Shown: piece by piece, positions 1-8,922 of the stretch
How the letters are laid out: each line of letters opens with the position of its first letter
Position numbering within the stretch: the first letter of the stretch is position 1
DNA from: Flavobacteriales bacterium
GTDB taxonomy: Bacteria; Bacteroidota; Bacteroidia; CAIKAF01
Length of the DNA: 64,000 bases
NCBI GenBank assembly: GCA_025055575.1
Contig: JANWWP010000046.1
Location: 1-64,000, forward strand
Direction of reading: 5' to 3'
Made by a program: the position numbers and the translations under genes
Notes under the pieces: generated by a model
Databases searched by the model: none
What the model was told of the DNA's origin: nothing
What the model saw: the letters and a program-made list of their open reading frames with translations, nothing else

Positions 1-459
1 CACCCGGGCATTATGACTCTTCTTTTTCTTGAACTCTGTAGCCACTTCCTCGAAATTGTTTTTGGACACTTGAGGTGCCTTTTCCTTTAAGGCTTGCCCT
101 ATACTTTCAAGGTGGCTGTTCAGGTTGGATGAATAGGTCTCAAGGGCAGGCTTCAGAGTTTCGTAATTGGTTTGCAATATAATTCCGTCCTCTTCGGCTT
201 CTTCTGGTGCATTGTTCTGGTCTGATTTGACGTTCTTTGCCTGAATTAAAAAATCATTTTCCAGAGCTTCTATTGCGTTTAGTTCATTCTGAACTCTATG
301 GAGTGTTTGACTTTTATGGATTTGTAAAGTTTTGAAGTAATTAAAGACAAAACTCAATATGGCCAAAAGGATGGCCATTCCCAGAAAAAGAAAAATACGC
401 CGTTTTAGAGTAGAATAATCCAGATCAAAATCTGGAAATTGCTTGTTTGTTAAGGACAT
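1..459 (-). CDS. Partial CDS (3' end outside window): membrane-anchored coiled-coil protein of unknown function
   Basis: Reverse strand is open from ATG at 459 to the window edge: MSLTNKQFPDFDLDYSTLKRRIFLFLGMAILLAILSFVFNYFKTLQIHKSQTLHRVQNELNAIEALEND...; one TM helix then a polar helical region. Not in the ORF track because it is truncated. Confidence 0.7.
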   Translation of the reverse strand, partial: MSLTNKQFPDFDLDYSTLKRRIFLFLGMAILLAILSFVFNYFKTLQIHKSQTLHRVQNELNAIEALENDFLIQAKNVKSDQNNAPEEAEEDGIILQTNYETLKPALETYSSNLNSHLESIGQALKEKAPQVSKNNFEEVATEFKKKKSHNARV

Positions 460-520
460 AATGGGCGATTTTATTTAGGTACAAAAATAGTAAAAAATTT
501 TTTCACACAAAATAGTTAAA

Positions 521-548
521 AAAAAAGGAGGCTTAGGGCCTCCTTTTT
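521..548 (-). terminator. Rho-independent terminator downstream of gldN
   Basis: AAAAAGGAGGC-TTAGG-GCCTCCTTTTT stem-loop immediately 3' of gldN; symmetric A/T tails, so possibly bidirectional. Confidence 0.8.
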
Positions 549-568
549 AAAAAGATTAAAGAGCTGTA

Positions 569-1435
569 TTACTGTTCCCAGAGATCGTGCTCGAAGTTGC
601 GGATGGTTTCCTTGATTCTTTCTGACTCCAAGAGCGCGTCTAAGCCGTTCTTGACATATTGATCAATCCGGCGGTCATACACGTTATCTTCTTTGTAAAT
701 GTAACTTTGAAAAAGGCGCTTCATGAATACATCATCGTAGGTGATTTGGTGGGCCGTGTTGTTGAAACGCATGTACACTTCTTCGTTGGCAATGATTTTT
801 CTGAGATCCGGAAAGTAAATCCAAAACATATCTGAATAGCCGCGAAACTCTCTGGTATTGGGGTCCAGTTTGTCAAACACGGGGCAAATCCCGAGAATTC
901 TAACTTCCAGGACGGACCTTTGCCGGTCAAAAAACCAATCTTCCTTGATTTTGAGCTTTTTAACGCGGGAATACTCAAAAGGGTTCACAATGACGGTGTC
1001 ATATTCATCATAGGGCGGGTCGGGTCGGGTGAGCGTTTTTCGAATGGTGTCCACCCCAATCCTGGCCACTTCAGCCGTCGTCATTTGGAGCCGGAAATCA
1101 TCGTATTGAGGATCATAGGCTTTCAGGGTCTTATCCTCAAGAATGGATTTCATGACGATGTCCATGAAATTTCGTCGGCCATTGGTGGGCTCCTTCGGAT
1201 AATACATAAATTGGTTTTGCTTATCGCGGAGATCCACGACCCTCCAAATACGTCGGCTCCACATCACATCCGCCTCCCGAAGCGACGCGTAGGGCACCAC
1301 CCGGCGTGACTCTGTGTTCACTTTTTCATAGGGCAGGTCCCTTGGAATATCCACCTGGCTGCGTAGGGACAGCACAGCGGAGCCAGAAAGGAGGCCTATC
1401 GCTAAGAGTAGGACAAGGCGGATGCAGGCTTTCAT
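569..1435 (-). CDS. gldN: Gliding motility / T9SS protein GldN (PorN)
   Basis: ORF 569..1471; start trimmed to MKACIRLVLLLAIGLLSGSA (signal peptide). Position after gldM and the DVMWSRRIWRVVDLRDKQN / MFWIYFPDLR sequence fit GldN. Confidence 0.9.
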   Translation of the reverse strand: MKACIRLVLLLAIGLLSGSAVLSLRSQVDIPRDLPYEKVNTESRRVVPYASLREADVMWSRRIWRVVDLRDKQNQFMYYPKEPTNGRRNFMDIVMKSILEDKTLKAYDPQYDDFRLQMTTAEVARIGVDTIRKTLTRPDPPYDEYDTVIVNPFEYSRVKKLKIKEDWFFDRQRSVLEVRILGICPVFDKLDPNTREFRGYSDMFWIYFPDLRKIIANEEVYMRFNNTAHQITYDDVFMKRLFQSYIYKEDNVYDRRIDQYVKNGLDALLESERIKETIRNFEHDLWEQ

Positions 1436-1448
1436 AGTAATGAATTTT

Positions 1449-3068
1449 TTATTTAATTGTGAATGAGGCAAAGGCTGTTCTTTTTGTATTATCGGGCATC
1501 AGCACCGTAATATTGTCAATGTAGAGTTTTTTACCCTTGGGAATTTTTCGAATTTGATTCAAAACATCTTGGGGTATTACATTACCGGAGACCTGATAGT
1601 CGCGGATGGAACCTGTTCCAGGGTCAAAGGACACGGTGAAAGATTGAATTTTTGCAAAAACTTCGAAATCGAAGTCTTTCAGCATGGGAATGACGGCCCC
1701 GGAAGCCGATGCTTCAGCAGCTGTGAGCACTTCTCCAGATTCCTTACCGGCAAATTTGATGGTGGGGTCGGGGATACGCTTTATCCGGAATTTGGCAGTA
1801 CCCATTTGCTGCACGCGCTTTTCGTCCAACTTGGCCGATACGGATATTTTGGCTTCATTCCCGGGTCCGGGTTTTACGATGTATTTACCGTTGCCCACAG
1901 ATCTGAATTCGGAGCAGCCTTCGCAAGTGGCAGAGATAGCCGAGGGGGCTACGCCTGGAACTGAAATAGTTACAGGATTTTCCAAACCTCTGTAAAAGAC
2001 ATTCATTTTGTCCGGTGTCACGGTCATCATGGGTTTGGATACCTGATATTTGGTTTCAAAAGGTTCTTCGCGCGATAAACCAGTAGCCGGGTCCACAATT
2101 TTAATAACGCCTTTTACCGTTTTTTCGCCTTCTCCTGATGCGGTTTGTTTGAATATGCCTCTGCCGTCTTTATATTCCGTAATGCTGCCTCCGCTTTGGA
2201 GAACGATGTCCGGATTTTTGGTGGTGTTGTAGGCTGCCAGGAAAATTTCTGCCTCAAAAGGATTGCCTTCAAACACCACATTCGATTTTGGAATGATGGC
2301 GGCCTTCACAGCATCAAACTTGAACGAATTGGAAGCCACCTTTTCATACAAGTATCTTAACATTTGCCCTTCAGCATCGCGGATGTTGTTTTGCCATTTG
2401 GAAAGTTCGACTATTTGTTCGGCCAATGGAAAATGATAAAAATAATACATCTCCCATTCCACTTCGTGTTTTTCCCGGAAGTCGAATTGTTTTCCAGTGT
2501 TTAGGTTGAAGCGGAACCTGGCGGTGTCTTTCATGTCTTTAAGGAATTTTTCGCTGAGAAGCGTTTGGCGGTATTCTTCTAGTTTCTTTTTAAGTTCATT
2601 TGCTTTACCGTTTGTTCCGGGAGGTGTGGCGGTTCCAAAGAATTGAGCTGGGATTTCCACATTATCCTTGGCCCCTAATTCAAACAAATTAAATTTTCCC
2701 TGAAGCACGTCTTCTTTTGGAATTCCTTCGGCTTGTGAAACCAATTCGGCCTTCATATCTTCGATGTAGTTCACTAATTCAGTAGCCATTTTATTTACCT
2801 CGAGCGCCTTGTCGTACCAGGGTTTTATGGTTTTTTCATAATATTCCTTTTGTTCGGGCTTATCATAGAGAATTTTTAATTCTTCAAAATCATTGAGAGA
2901 CAAATTGTTTTTTCTTTCAATGTTGCCTCTCTGCACCACCATGCCTTCATTTACAACAATGAATGCGTCGAGCACTTCCTTGGAAACATTGAGCGCCAGC
3001 AGAGCTGTCAACACGAGATACATCATGTTGATCATTTTCTGCCGTGGGGATAGCTTTCCGCCTGCCAT
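1449..3068 (-). CDS. gldM: Gliding motility / T9SS motor protein GldM (PorM)
   Basis: MAGGKLSPRQKMINMMYLVLTALLALNVSKEVLDAF N-terminus and ~540 aa length are characteristic of GldM; located between gldL and gldN. Confidence 0.95.
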   Translation of the reverse strand: MAGGKLSPRQKMINMMYLVLTALLALNVSKEVLDAFIVVNEGMVVQRGNIERKNNLSLNDFEELKILYDKPEQKEYYEKTIKPWYDKALEVNKMATELVNYIEDMKAELVSQAEGIPKEDVLQGKFNLFELGAKDNVEIPAQFFGTATPPGTNGKANELKKKLEEYRQTLLSEKFLKDMKDTARFRFNLNTGKQFDFREKHEVEWEMYYFYHFPLAEQIVELSKWQNNIRDAEGQMLRYLYEKVASNSFKFDAVKAAIIPKSNVVFEGNPFEAEIFLAAYNTTKNPDIVLQSGGSITEYKDGRGIFKQTASGEGEKTVKGVIKIVDPATGLSREEPFETKYQVSKPMMTVTPDKMNVFYRGLENPVTISVPGVAPSAISATCEGCSEFRSVGNGKYIVKPGPGNEAKISVSAKLDEKRVQQMGTAKFRIKRIPDPTIKFAGKESGEVLTAAEASASGAVIPMLKDFDFEVFAKIQSFTVSFDPGTGSIRDYQVSGNVIPQDVLNQIRKIPKGKKLYIDNITVLMPDNTKRTAFASFTIK

Positions 3069-3126
3069 TTTGCTTTTTTAATTTTAAGGACTTTTTATCT
3101 TATCAGATAAATTAAAAGATTCTGGT

Positions 3127-3933
3127 TTAAGCATTCACTGTTGTCGGACGAATGTTCATAGCGGCGAGCATGTTGCCGTAAACTGTATTGAGTGCGGACA
3201 GATTCTGACCCAGTTTGGCAATTTCTACTTTAAAGCGTTGGGTGTCTTCGACGGACTCGCTTAGGTTTGTAAGCAACTGGGCAATATTGGTATACACGCG
3301 GCTGGTGGCCTCCAGATATTCCTGCGACCCTTGAAGTTGCAATTCATATACGTTGTTCAAGGCAGAAAGATTTTTGGATACGCGCTGAAGCTCTTCTGCG
3401 AAGGACTGGCCGCTGGCTTGGCTTTCACTGAGTCCCATGAGAGACTGGGCGGCGCGCACGTAAGTTTCCGAGAGTTCTGAGACTTTTTCGCTGGCACGTG
3501 AGACGCTGTTCACGTAATTTTCAGTGGCCACCGATGCATCCGTGATGTCAGCGAGCTTGGCCGTATTTTCACTTAAGCGGTGGATACTGGAGCCCAAACT
3601 TTCAAAAAGTTCGGGACCAATTTTAGCTTCTTCCAGCAATTTATCAATTTCCTGGGTGAGGGAACCGCTGCTGCGCCCGCTTTTCTTACTATGATCTGCG
3701 GGCATTCCTGCCAATTCGGGGTAAACGAGGGTCCAGTCCAATTCTTCTGCCGGGGGATCGAAAGCGGAAATGGCAAATATGGCGGCCTCGGTGAGCAAGC
3801 CCACCGTAATCATGATGTTGGCAAAAGAAAGGTGTAGAATTTTAGCCCAGGCACCGATAATCACGACCGATGCACCCATACCGTAGATGAAGTTCATCAC
3901 GATTTTACCCTTCTTGGAATGCAGGAATTTCAT
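3127..3933 (-). CDS. gldL: Gliding motility / T9SS motor protein GldL (PorL)
   Basis: Two N-terminal TM helices (KGKIVMNFIYGMGASVVIIGAWAKILHLSFANIMITVGLLTEAAIFAISAFDPP) with a helical cytoplasmic tail; between gldK and gldM. Confidence 0.95.
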   Translation of the reverse strand: MKFLHSKKGKIVMNFIYGMGASVVIIGAWAKILHLSFANIMITVGLLTEAAIFAISAFDPPAEELDWTLVYPELAGMPADHSKKSGRSSGSLTQEIDKLLEEAKIGPELFESLGSSIHRLSENTAKLADITDASVATENYVNSVSRASEKVSELSETYVRAAQSLMGLSESQASGQSFAEELQRVSKNLSALNNVYELQLQGSQEYLEATSRVYTNIAQLLTNLSESVEDTQRFKVEIAKLGQNLSALNTVYGNMLAAMNIRPTTVNA

Positions 3934-4059
3934 GGTTTCTTTTGATTTTTAGTGGTTTATTGGTTTTGTTAGAAGTTAGCGGGAGCGAAAATAAAGGCTG
4001 TATTTAAAATAATGCTTGCAAAAGAATGCGGGGAAGCCAGATTTTTAAACAAGCGGATA

Positions 4060-5379
4060 TTACTTGTAATCTTCTTTGGCCCTTCCCATAAAGGTCTGCA
4101 CACAACGGAACCCGATGTAGCTTTTGGAGGAATCCTGGTATTCGTAAGCTCTGGAACCGGTTTGAAGGTAAAAACTTATGTCTTTCCAGGATCCCCCTTT
4201 AATGACCTTACGGCGTACAGCCGGTGGGCCATCATCTTTAGCTTCAAAATACAATTCTGGGTTCAAGTCGTGGGTAAAACTGTAGGCTGACTCTTCAAAA
4301 GCATCGCGGGTCCACTCCGATACATTACCTGCCATGCAATACAATCCATATTCGTTGGGGTTGTATGAGTTGGCCGGAACGGTATGAAATCCGCCATCAT
4401 CAATATAGTTGCCCCTCAGAGGTTTAAAATTGCCCAGGAAGCAACCTTTGGAATTTCGGATGTAGTAGCCTCCCCAGGGATAAGCGCTTAAGTCCAGTCC
4501 TCCGCGGGCTGCATATTCCCATTCCGCTTCCGTGGGGAGACGAAAGTCATGCACTGGATAATCCCCTCGAAAAGCCAGAAAGCTGTTCATGAGATTGGTT
4601 CTCCAGATGCAGAAGGCGGTGGCTTGCTTCCAGTTGATACCTACGACCGGATAGTCGTCATAAGCCGGATGCCAAAAGTACATTTTGGTCAGAGGCTCAT
4701 TATAAGAGTACGTAAAGTCTGCAATCCAAACCAAGGTATCTGGATACACATTCACTAAATCCTTGCGAATAAATACAGAACGGTCCCTCAAGCCTTGAGG
4801 CCGGTTGTTGGCAGCGGCCTTAAGGTCGATCCAGTAATAATGGTAAATCAATTTGCGGGGGTCAATGACGCGCTGGCCGTAGAACCTTTCATTTTCCGGG
4901 TAATACATTTCTTCTAAGGCTTCGCGCTCTTCTTCGCCATCCCACTTGATTTTGGCACGCCAGTTCAGGTGGGGTGGGTCCAGAGGGTTGCCGTAATCGT
5001 CTTCTTCAAAGAAATATTTTTCGGCATCCACATTTTCTCCGAGAAGACGGCGGGCAATAGAGTCCCGAACCCATTCTACAAATTGACGGTATTCATTGTT
5101 GGTGATTTCGGTTTGATCCATATAAAATGCCTGAACCGAAACCGTTTTGGTCTGCGAAATGAAATCCATGGGGACATCCTGGTCGCTGGGCCCCATATTA
5201 AAACTTCCCATGCCAATGTACACCATGCCATAGGGATCGGGCTGATACCACCGGGGCCTGTTGGGAGCCCCTACAAGCTGACCGTTATAACCCGAATTGC
5301 AACTGGCCAAAAAACCGGCAGCTGCTCCCAGGCAGGCAAGGCTTTTAAGCCAATGGCGACGTGTGGGATTGCGCTTCAT
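4060..5379 (-). CDS. gldK: Gliding motility / T9SS lipoprotein GldK (PorK), FGE-sulfatase fold
   Basis: Start trimmed to MKRNPTRRHWLKSLACLGAAAGFLASC (lipobox); GSFNMGPSDQDVP, FRLPTEAEWEYAARGG, MAGNVSEWTRDAF motifs; first of gldKLMN. Confidence 0.93.
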   Translation of the reverse strand: MKRNPTRRHWLKSLACLGAAAGFLASCNSGYNGQLVGAPNRPRWYQPDPYGMVYIGMGSFNMGPSDQDVPMDFISQTKTVSVQAFYMDQTEITNNEYRQFVEWVRDSIARRLLGENVDAEKYFFEEDDYGNPLDPPHLNWRAKIKWDGEEEREALEEMYYPENERFYGQRVIDPRKLIYHYYWIDLKAAANNRPQGLRDRSVFIRKDLVNVYPDTLVWIADFTYSYNEPLTKMYFWHPAYDDYPVVGINWKQATAFCIWRTNLMNSFLAFRGDYPVHDFRLPTEAEWEYAARGGLDLSAYPWGGYYIRNSKGCFLGNFKPLRGNYIDDGGFHTVPANSYNPNEYGLYCMAGNVSEWTRDAFEESAYSFTHDLNPELYFEAKDDGPPAVRRKVIKGGSWKDISFYLQTGSRAYEYQDSSKSYIGFRCVQTFMGRAKEDYK

Positions 5380-5458
5380 TGTTTTTGAAAGATAACGACC
5401 AGTGTAAATAGTTATTACAGATGCTTTCAATTTTTTGCGTTTGGCTCCTATTAATACG

Positions 5459-5466
5459 CAAAGTTA
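5459..5466 (-). promoter_or_regulatory. Possible -7 element (TAACTTTG) upstream of gldK
   Basis: Matches the Bacteroidetes TAnnTTTG consensus on the minus strand between porP and gldK; no clear -33 TTTG seen. Confidence 0.3.
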
Positions 5467-5494
5467 ATAAAATGGTTAATATCTTGTTGAAAAA

Positions 5495-6445
5495 TTAATC
5501 GCGCAGCATATCCAAATCTCGCACCCGGAAGCCTCCCCCGCTGCGGGGTTCCGCATTGATGATGAAGCAATAGCGCAACATCAATTCATGTGTGCCAGAG
5601 CTAAAACGAATGATACGGCTTGTGGTGAGATCATATGAATAACCAGCGCCCAGGCTCCATTTGGGTTTTTGCAAAAAAGTGGCACCCAGATTGAGGGCCA
5701 CTGCATCCTGGAAGCGATAATTCAACCCGCCCCAATAGCGCTGTTTAAAGATTACATTACAATTGACATCGAAGGAAAGCACTTTTAAGTCTGATTTGAT
5801 TGCCAAATTGGGTGAAACGTCCCAGTTGGGATTACCTCCAATGCCCCGGAAGGTGTACCCTCCAATGAGCCACAGGTGCCGGGCCATTTTTTGATTGAGA
5901 TCACGCAACTTCATGCCCGGGATATGGGTCATGGAAAGGCCGGCGTACCAGTTGGCGGCTTGAAACATGGCTCCCAAGCCGGCGTCAAAAGCAATGGATG
6001 AAGCTTTGTTGGGAATATTCGGGTCGTTCGGATCGGCATACACCCAATCCGGATTCAGCGATTGATTTAAGAAACCCAAATCCAAGCCCAGGCTGAGGCG
6101 TCCCAGTTCGCCTATAGGAATTCGATAAGCGCCAGCCAAACGAAGCCCTGTGTTGTTGAAAAATCCGATAGATTCATTAAACACAGTGAGACCAACGCCC
6201 ACATCCATGTTGATGAAGTTTTTCAGCGAGGCATCCCCAGTGAATTGGGTTGTGCGCGGGGCGCCCTTGAATCCGGTCCACTGCAGCCGGTTGAAAAGGG
6301 TGGCACAAATATTGTCATGAATGCCCACCGAAGCCGGATTGAGCATCGGTTTGTTGAAAAAAAACTGGGTGAACTGCGGGTCTTGTTGGGCTTGGGACGA
6401 ACTCACAGCGGCTAAGGCTGCAAAGAGGGTAAATAGCTTCCGCAT
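5495..6445 (-). CDS. porP: PorP/SprF-family T9SS outer membrane protein
   Basis: MRKLFTLFAALAAVSSSQAQQDPQFTQFFFNKPMLNPASVGIHDN; PorP/SprF family N-terminus, upstream of gldK as in porPKLMN operons. Confidence 0.9.
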   Translation of the reverse strand: MRKLFTLFAALAAVSSSQAQQDPQFTQFFFNKPMLNPASVGIHDNICATLFNRLQWTGFKGAPRTTQFTGDASLKNFINMDVGVGLTVFNESIGFFNNTGLRLAGAYRIPIGELGRLSLGLDLGFLNQSLNPDWVYADPNDPNIPNKASSIAFDAGLGAMFQAANWYAGLSMTHIPGMKLRDLNQKMARHLWLIGGYTFRGIGGNPNWDVSPNLAIKSDLKVLSFDVNCNVIFKQRYWGGLNYRFQDAVALNLGATFLQKPKWSLGAGYSYDLTTSRIIRFSSGTHELMLRYCFIINAEPRSGGGFRVRDLDMLRD

Positions 6446-6549
6446 AGGCATTATGAAAAGTGACGAAAGTATTCCAAATAAAAAATCGAAGTTCAAAGGT
6501 AATATGAAAATTCGTATTCGTCAAAAATTTTGAATGCAAGGCCCCGGTT

Positions 6550-7752
6550 CTAAGTGTTTTCTGTACTAAAGCTTCCTAAATCAAAACGCTGAAGCGCTTT
6601 CCACCAGCGCTCCGGCCATTCTCCCCGGCTGGCTGTTTGGTAGTCGGTGTAGCTGCATGGGATTAAACGAGGAAATCCGGGATAGGGAGAAGCTTCCCCA
6701 AAACCAGGAATTTCCATCCACCATCGTCCAGATAGGTTGTGCCTGTAAAAGCACACCTGCCTCTCCTGAAAGCCAGAAAGCGGCACAAAAAATTGCGTGA
6801 ACTCCGGGTTGTCTTCGGAGGGTTGCTCTGGTATCCGTGCGCTCAGACCCTCTATAAGGTGCCATAACATTTGGGCCATCATTTGAGCTGACACATCCGC
6901 TCCTGAAAACCCCGGCGCCAGACGCGTATTATGAAATCCGGCCCAACGCAATTCCGGCGCAAAGCCGGCATACCGCGTCAGCCTGCAGGCCTCCACGCCG
7001 TTAAATCCGTTGGGCCGGCGGCCGAGTATTTCGGGAATATAGGCAGCTTCCAGGGCAGTGAAATCGAAGCTGAGAAAATTAGAAAGCCGCAACAAGGGTT
7101 CGGCTTCTTCAGGCACTTTTCTGAACTCAGAAAGCCGCAACACATCAAATAAAAATTTGTCTAATTGACGTCCTATGGTGGGGGCATTCAGAAAATTCTG
7201 AATACCAATAAAGCTTAAAAACCCCAAATAAGGGTTCAAATGCTGTAGCAAATTATCTATGAAATCCGGAATACAAGATGGATCTTCGGAGAAGCCGCTT
7301 ACATCAAAACAAGCGTCCACCAAGCATACATGGAGCGCCGCATGGCGCCGAGCAAGCGCCTGGGCTGCTGAAATTCCAATGTGCTGATCGCCCCCCACAC
7401 ATACTACCAAGCGGCTCAGCCCCAACAATTCCGTCCATAAGTCCACCTGGTCTTCGTCCGGCCGCGCATTCCAATCGGGGCGCAGGTTGCCCAGATCGGC
7501 CATTTTGAGCCGGACATCCGCCAGCAGATAGTAATTGTACAAATGCTCTCGGACCAGAGAAGTGAAAGGAATTTCTGAATTTTCCTGAGAATCGGAGATG
7601 AATACCAAGGCTAAATCCAGGGGCTCGCCCAGAAGGGCTTCCATACCGATGCTCAGGGTATGCTGACGTATGAGCGTGCCCAGGCGCTCGGCATGAAAGG
7701 AGCCCGCGGCAAGACGTTCGTGAACAGGATCAAAAGCCGACAGTATTTTCAT
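6550..7752 (-). CDS. Arginase/formimidoylglutamase-like (ureohydrolase fold) protein with degenerate metal-site motifs
   Basis: GGDQHIG, LVDACFDVSG and LSFDFTALEA align with arginase motifs GGDHS / DAHxD / SxDxDxxDP; the C-terminal NLSGRWWMEIP...LIPCSYTDYQTA...WPERWW resembles the arginase-like family often found near gldK in Bacteroidetes. Confidence 0.75.
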   Translation of the reverse strand: MKILSAFDPVHERLAAGSFHAERLGTLIRQHTLSIGMEALLGEPLDLALVFISDSQENSEIPFTSLVREHLYNYYLLADVRLKMADLGNLRPDWNARPDEDQVDLWTELLGLSRLVVCVGGDQHIGISAAQALARRHAALHVCLVDACFDVSGFSEDPSCIPDFIDNLLQHLNPYLGFLSFIGIQNFLNAPTIGRQLDKFLFDVLRLSEFRKVPEEAEPLLRLSNFLSFDFTALEAAYIPEILGRRPNGFNGVEACRLTRYAGFAPELRWAGFHNTRLAPGFSGADVSAQMMAQMLWHLIEGLSARIPEQPSEDNPEFTQFFVPLSGFQERQVCFYRHNLSGRWWMEIPGFGEASPYPGFPRLIPCSYTDYQTASRGEWPERWWKALQRFDLGSFSTENT

Positions 7753-7785
7753 AAGACCATTTGGTCACAAAAGAATACAAGCTCC

Positions 7786-8874
7786 CTATATCTTAGACCC
7801 AAACCAGAAGTTCAGCCCCAGCGTCCCCAGGCCAAAGAGGAGATTGGGCAACCACACGGCCCACTCGGGCGGGATGTACCCGCTGTAAGCGTAGGTTACA
7901 AAAATCCGGTCAAAAAAAATGTAGGCAAAGGCCACGGCCAACCCGATACCCACGTGGAGGCCTGTGCCCCCCCGCACCCTTCGGGCTGAAATGGGCACAG
8001 CCAGAAGTGTGAATATCAGTGTGCTGAGAGCTGTGGCAGTACGTTTGTGCATTTCCACCTCATAGTACAGGACAGCCGGGGTACCGCTCAAACGTTCCTG
8101 CCTGATAAATTCGGCCAGGGTTGGAGATGCCATGGTTTCCACGTCCTTGTTGCGCAGCTCAAATAATTCCGGGGTGAAAGGAAACACCGTGTCCAAGCGG
8201 GCGCCGCTCCTTAATTTTTCACCCTGGTCCGTGAAAACCCGCTGCATGTAATCATGCAATGACCAATGGCGCTGCAAGGTATCGTAGGTGATGTTCACCG
8301 CCAGCCATTTTTCTTTTAAAATGGTATCCGAAAACTTTTCCAATGAAAATTTATGACCAAAAAAATTGGGTGGGCTATACCAGTCCATAAAAACGAAAAC
8401 CCCAGGGGCCACCTGCCGATGGATGCTGCGGGCATCCAGATTACTCCCCCCAAAATATTTTTTTTCAAAAAGCACCCGCCGGGCATTGGCCTGGGGAATC
8501 AGATAATGCGATAAATAGAGAAGCAGCAAAGCAATACCCCCTGCCGTAAGCAAAAAAGGTCTCAGAAAACGGCTGTAAGGAATTCCGGAAGAGAATACCG
8601 CTATCAGTTCGCTCCGCATGGCCAGGCGCGAATTGAAAAAGACGACACTGATGAAGACAAACAAAGGGGCATAAAGCCCGGCGAAATAAGGTATGAAGTT
8701 TAAGTAATAATTAAGAACAACCTCTCTGGTAGAAGGCGATATTTCCTGTCCTCCATAAAATTCATCCACTTTTTCCGCAAAATCAAAAATCACCACCAAG
8801 GCCAGCAAAAGAGCCAGGGCCAATAGAAAAGTCTTAAGAAAAGTGGCTGTTATGTATCGGTCCAGGACTTTCAA
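7786..8874 (-). CDS. LptF/LptG family (YjgP/YjgQ) permease
   Basis: MKVLDRYITATFLKTFLLALALLLALVVIFDFAEKVDEF and KRTATALSTLIFTLLAVPISARRVRGGTGLHVGIGLAVAFAYIFFDRI are typical of LptF/G. Confidence 0.88.
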   Translation of the reverse strand: MKVLDRYITATFLKTFLLALALLLALVVIFDFAEKVDEFYGGQEISPSTREVVLNYYLNFIPYFAGLYAPLFVFISVVFFNSRLAMRSELIAVFSSGIPYSRFLRPFLLTAGGIALLLLYLSHYLIPQANARRVLFEKKYFGGSNLDARSIHRQVAPGVFVFMDWYSPPNFFGHKFSLEKFSDTILKEKWLAVNITYDTLQRHWSLHDYMQRVFTDQGEKLRSGARLDTVFPFTPELFELRNKDVETMASPTLAEFIRQERLSGTPAVLYYEVEMHKRTATALSTLIFTLLAVPISARRVRGGTGLHVGIGLAVAFAYIFFDRIFVTYAYSGYIPPEWAVWLPNLLFGLGTLGLNFWFGSKI

Positions 8875-8922
8875 GAACCAAGAAAATTGGCCTCAAATTT
8901 CTGACTTTTGGCCCTCAGATGT

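Noticed and set aside
920-1309. Plus-strand ORFs inside gldN/gldM and similar shadow ORFs throughout
   Set aside because: Fully contained antisense to well-supported CDSs with no recognisable motifs.
4060-5379. GldK (and GldJ) as true formylglycine-generating enzymes
   Set aside because: FGE-like motifs are a known feature of GldK/GldJ structural lipoproteins; lipobox and synteny support the T9SS role.
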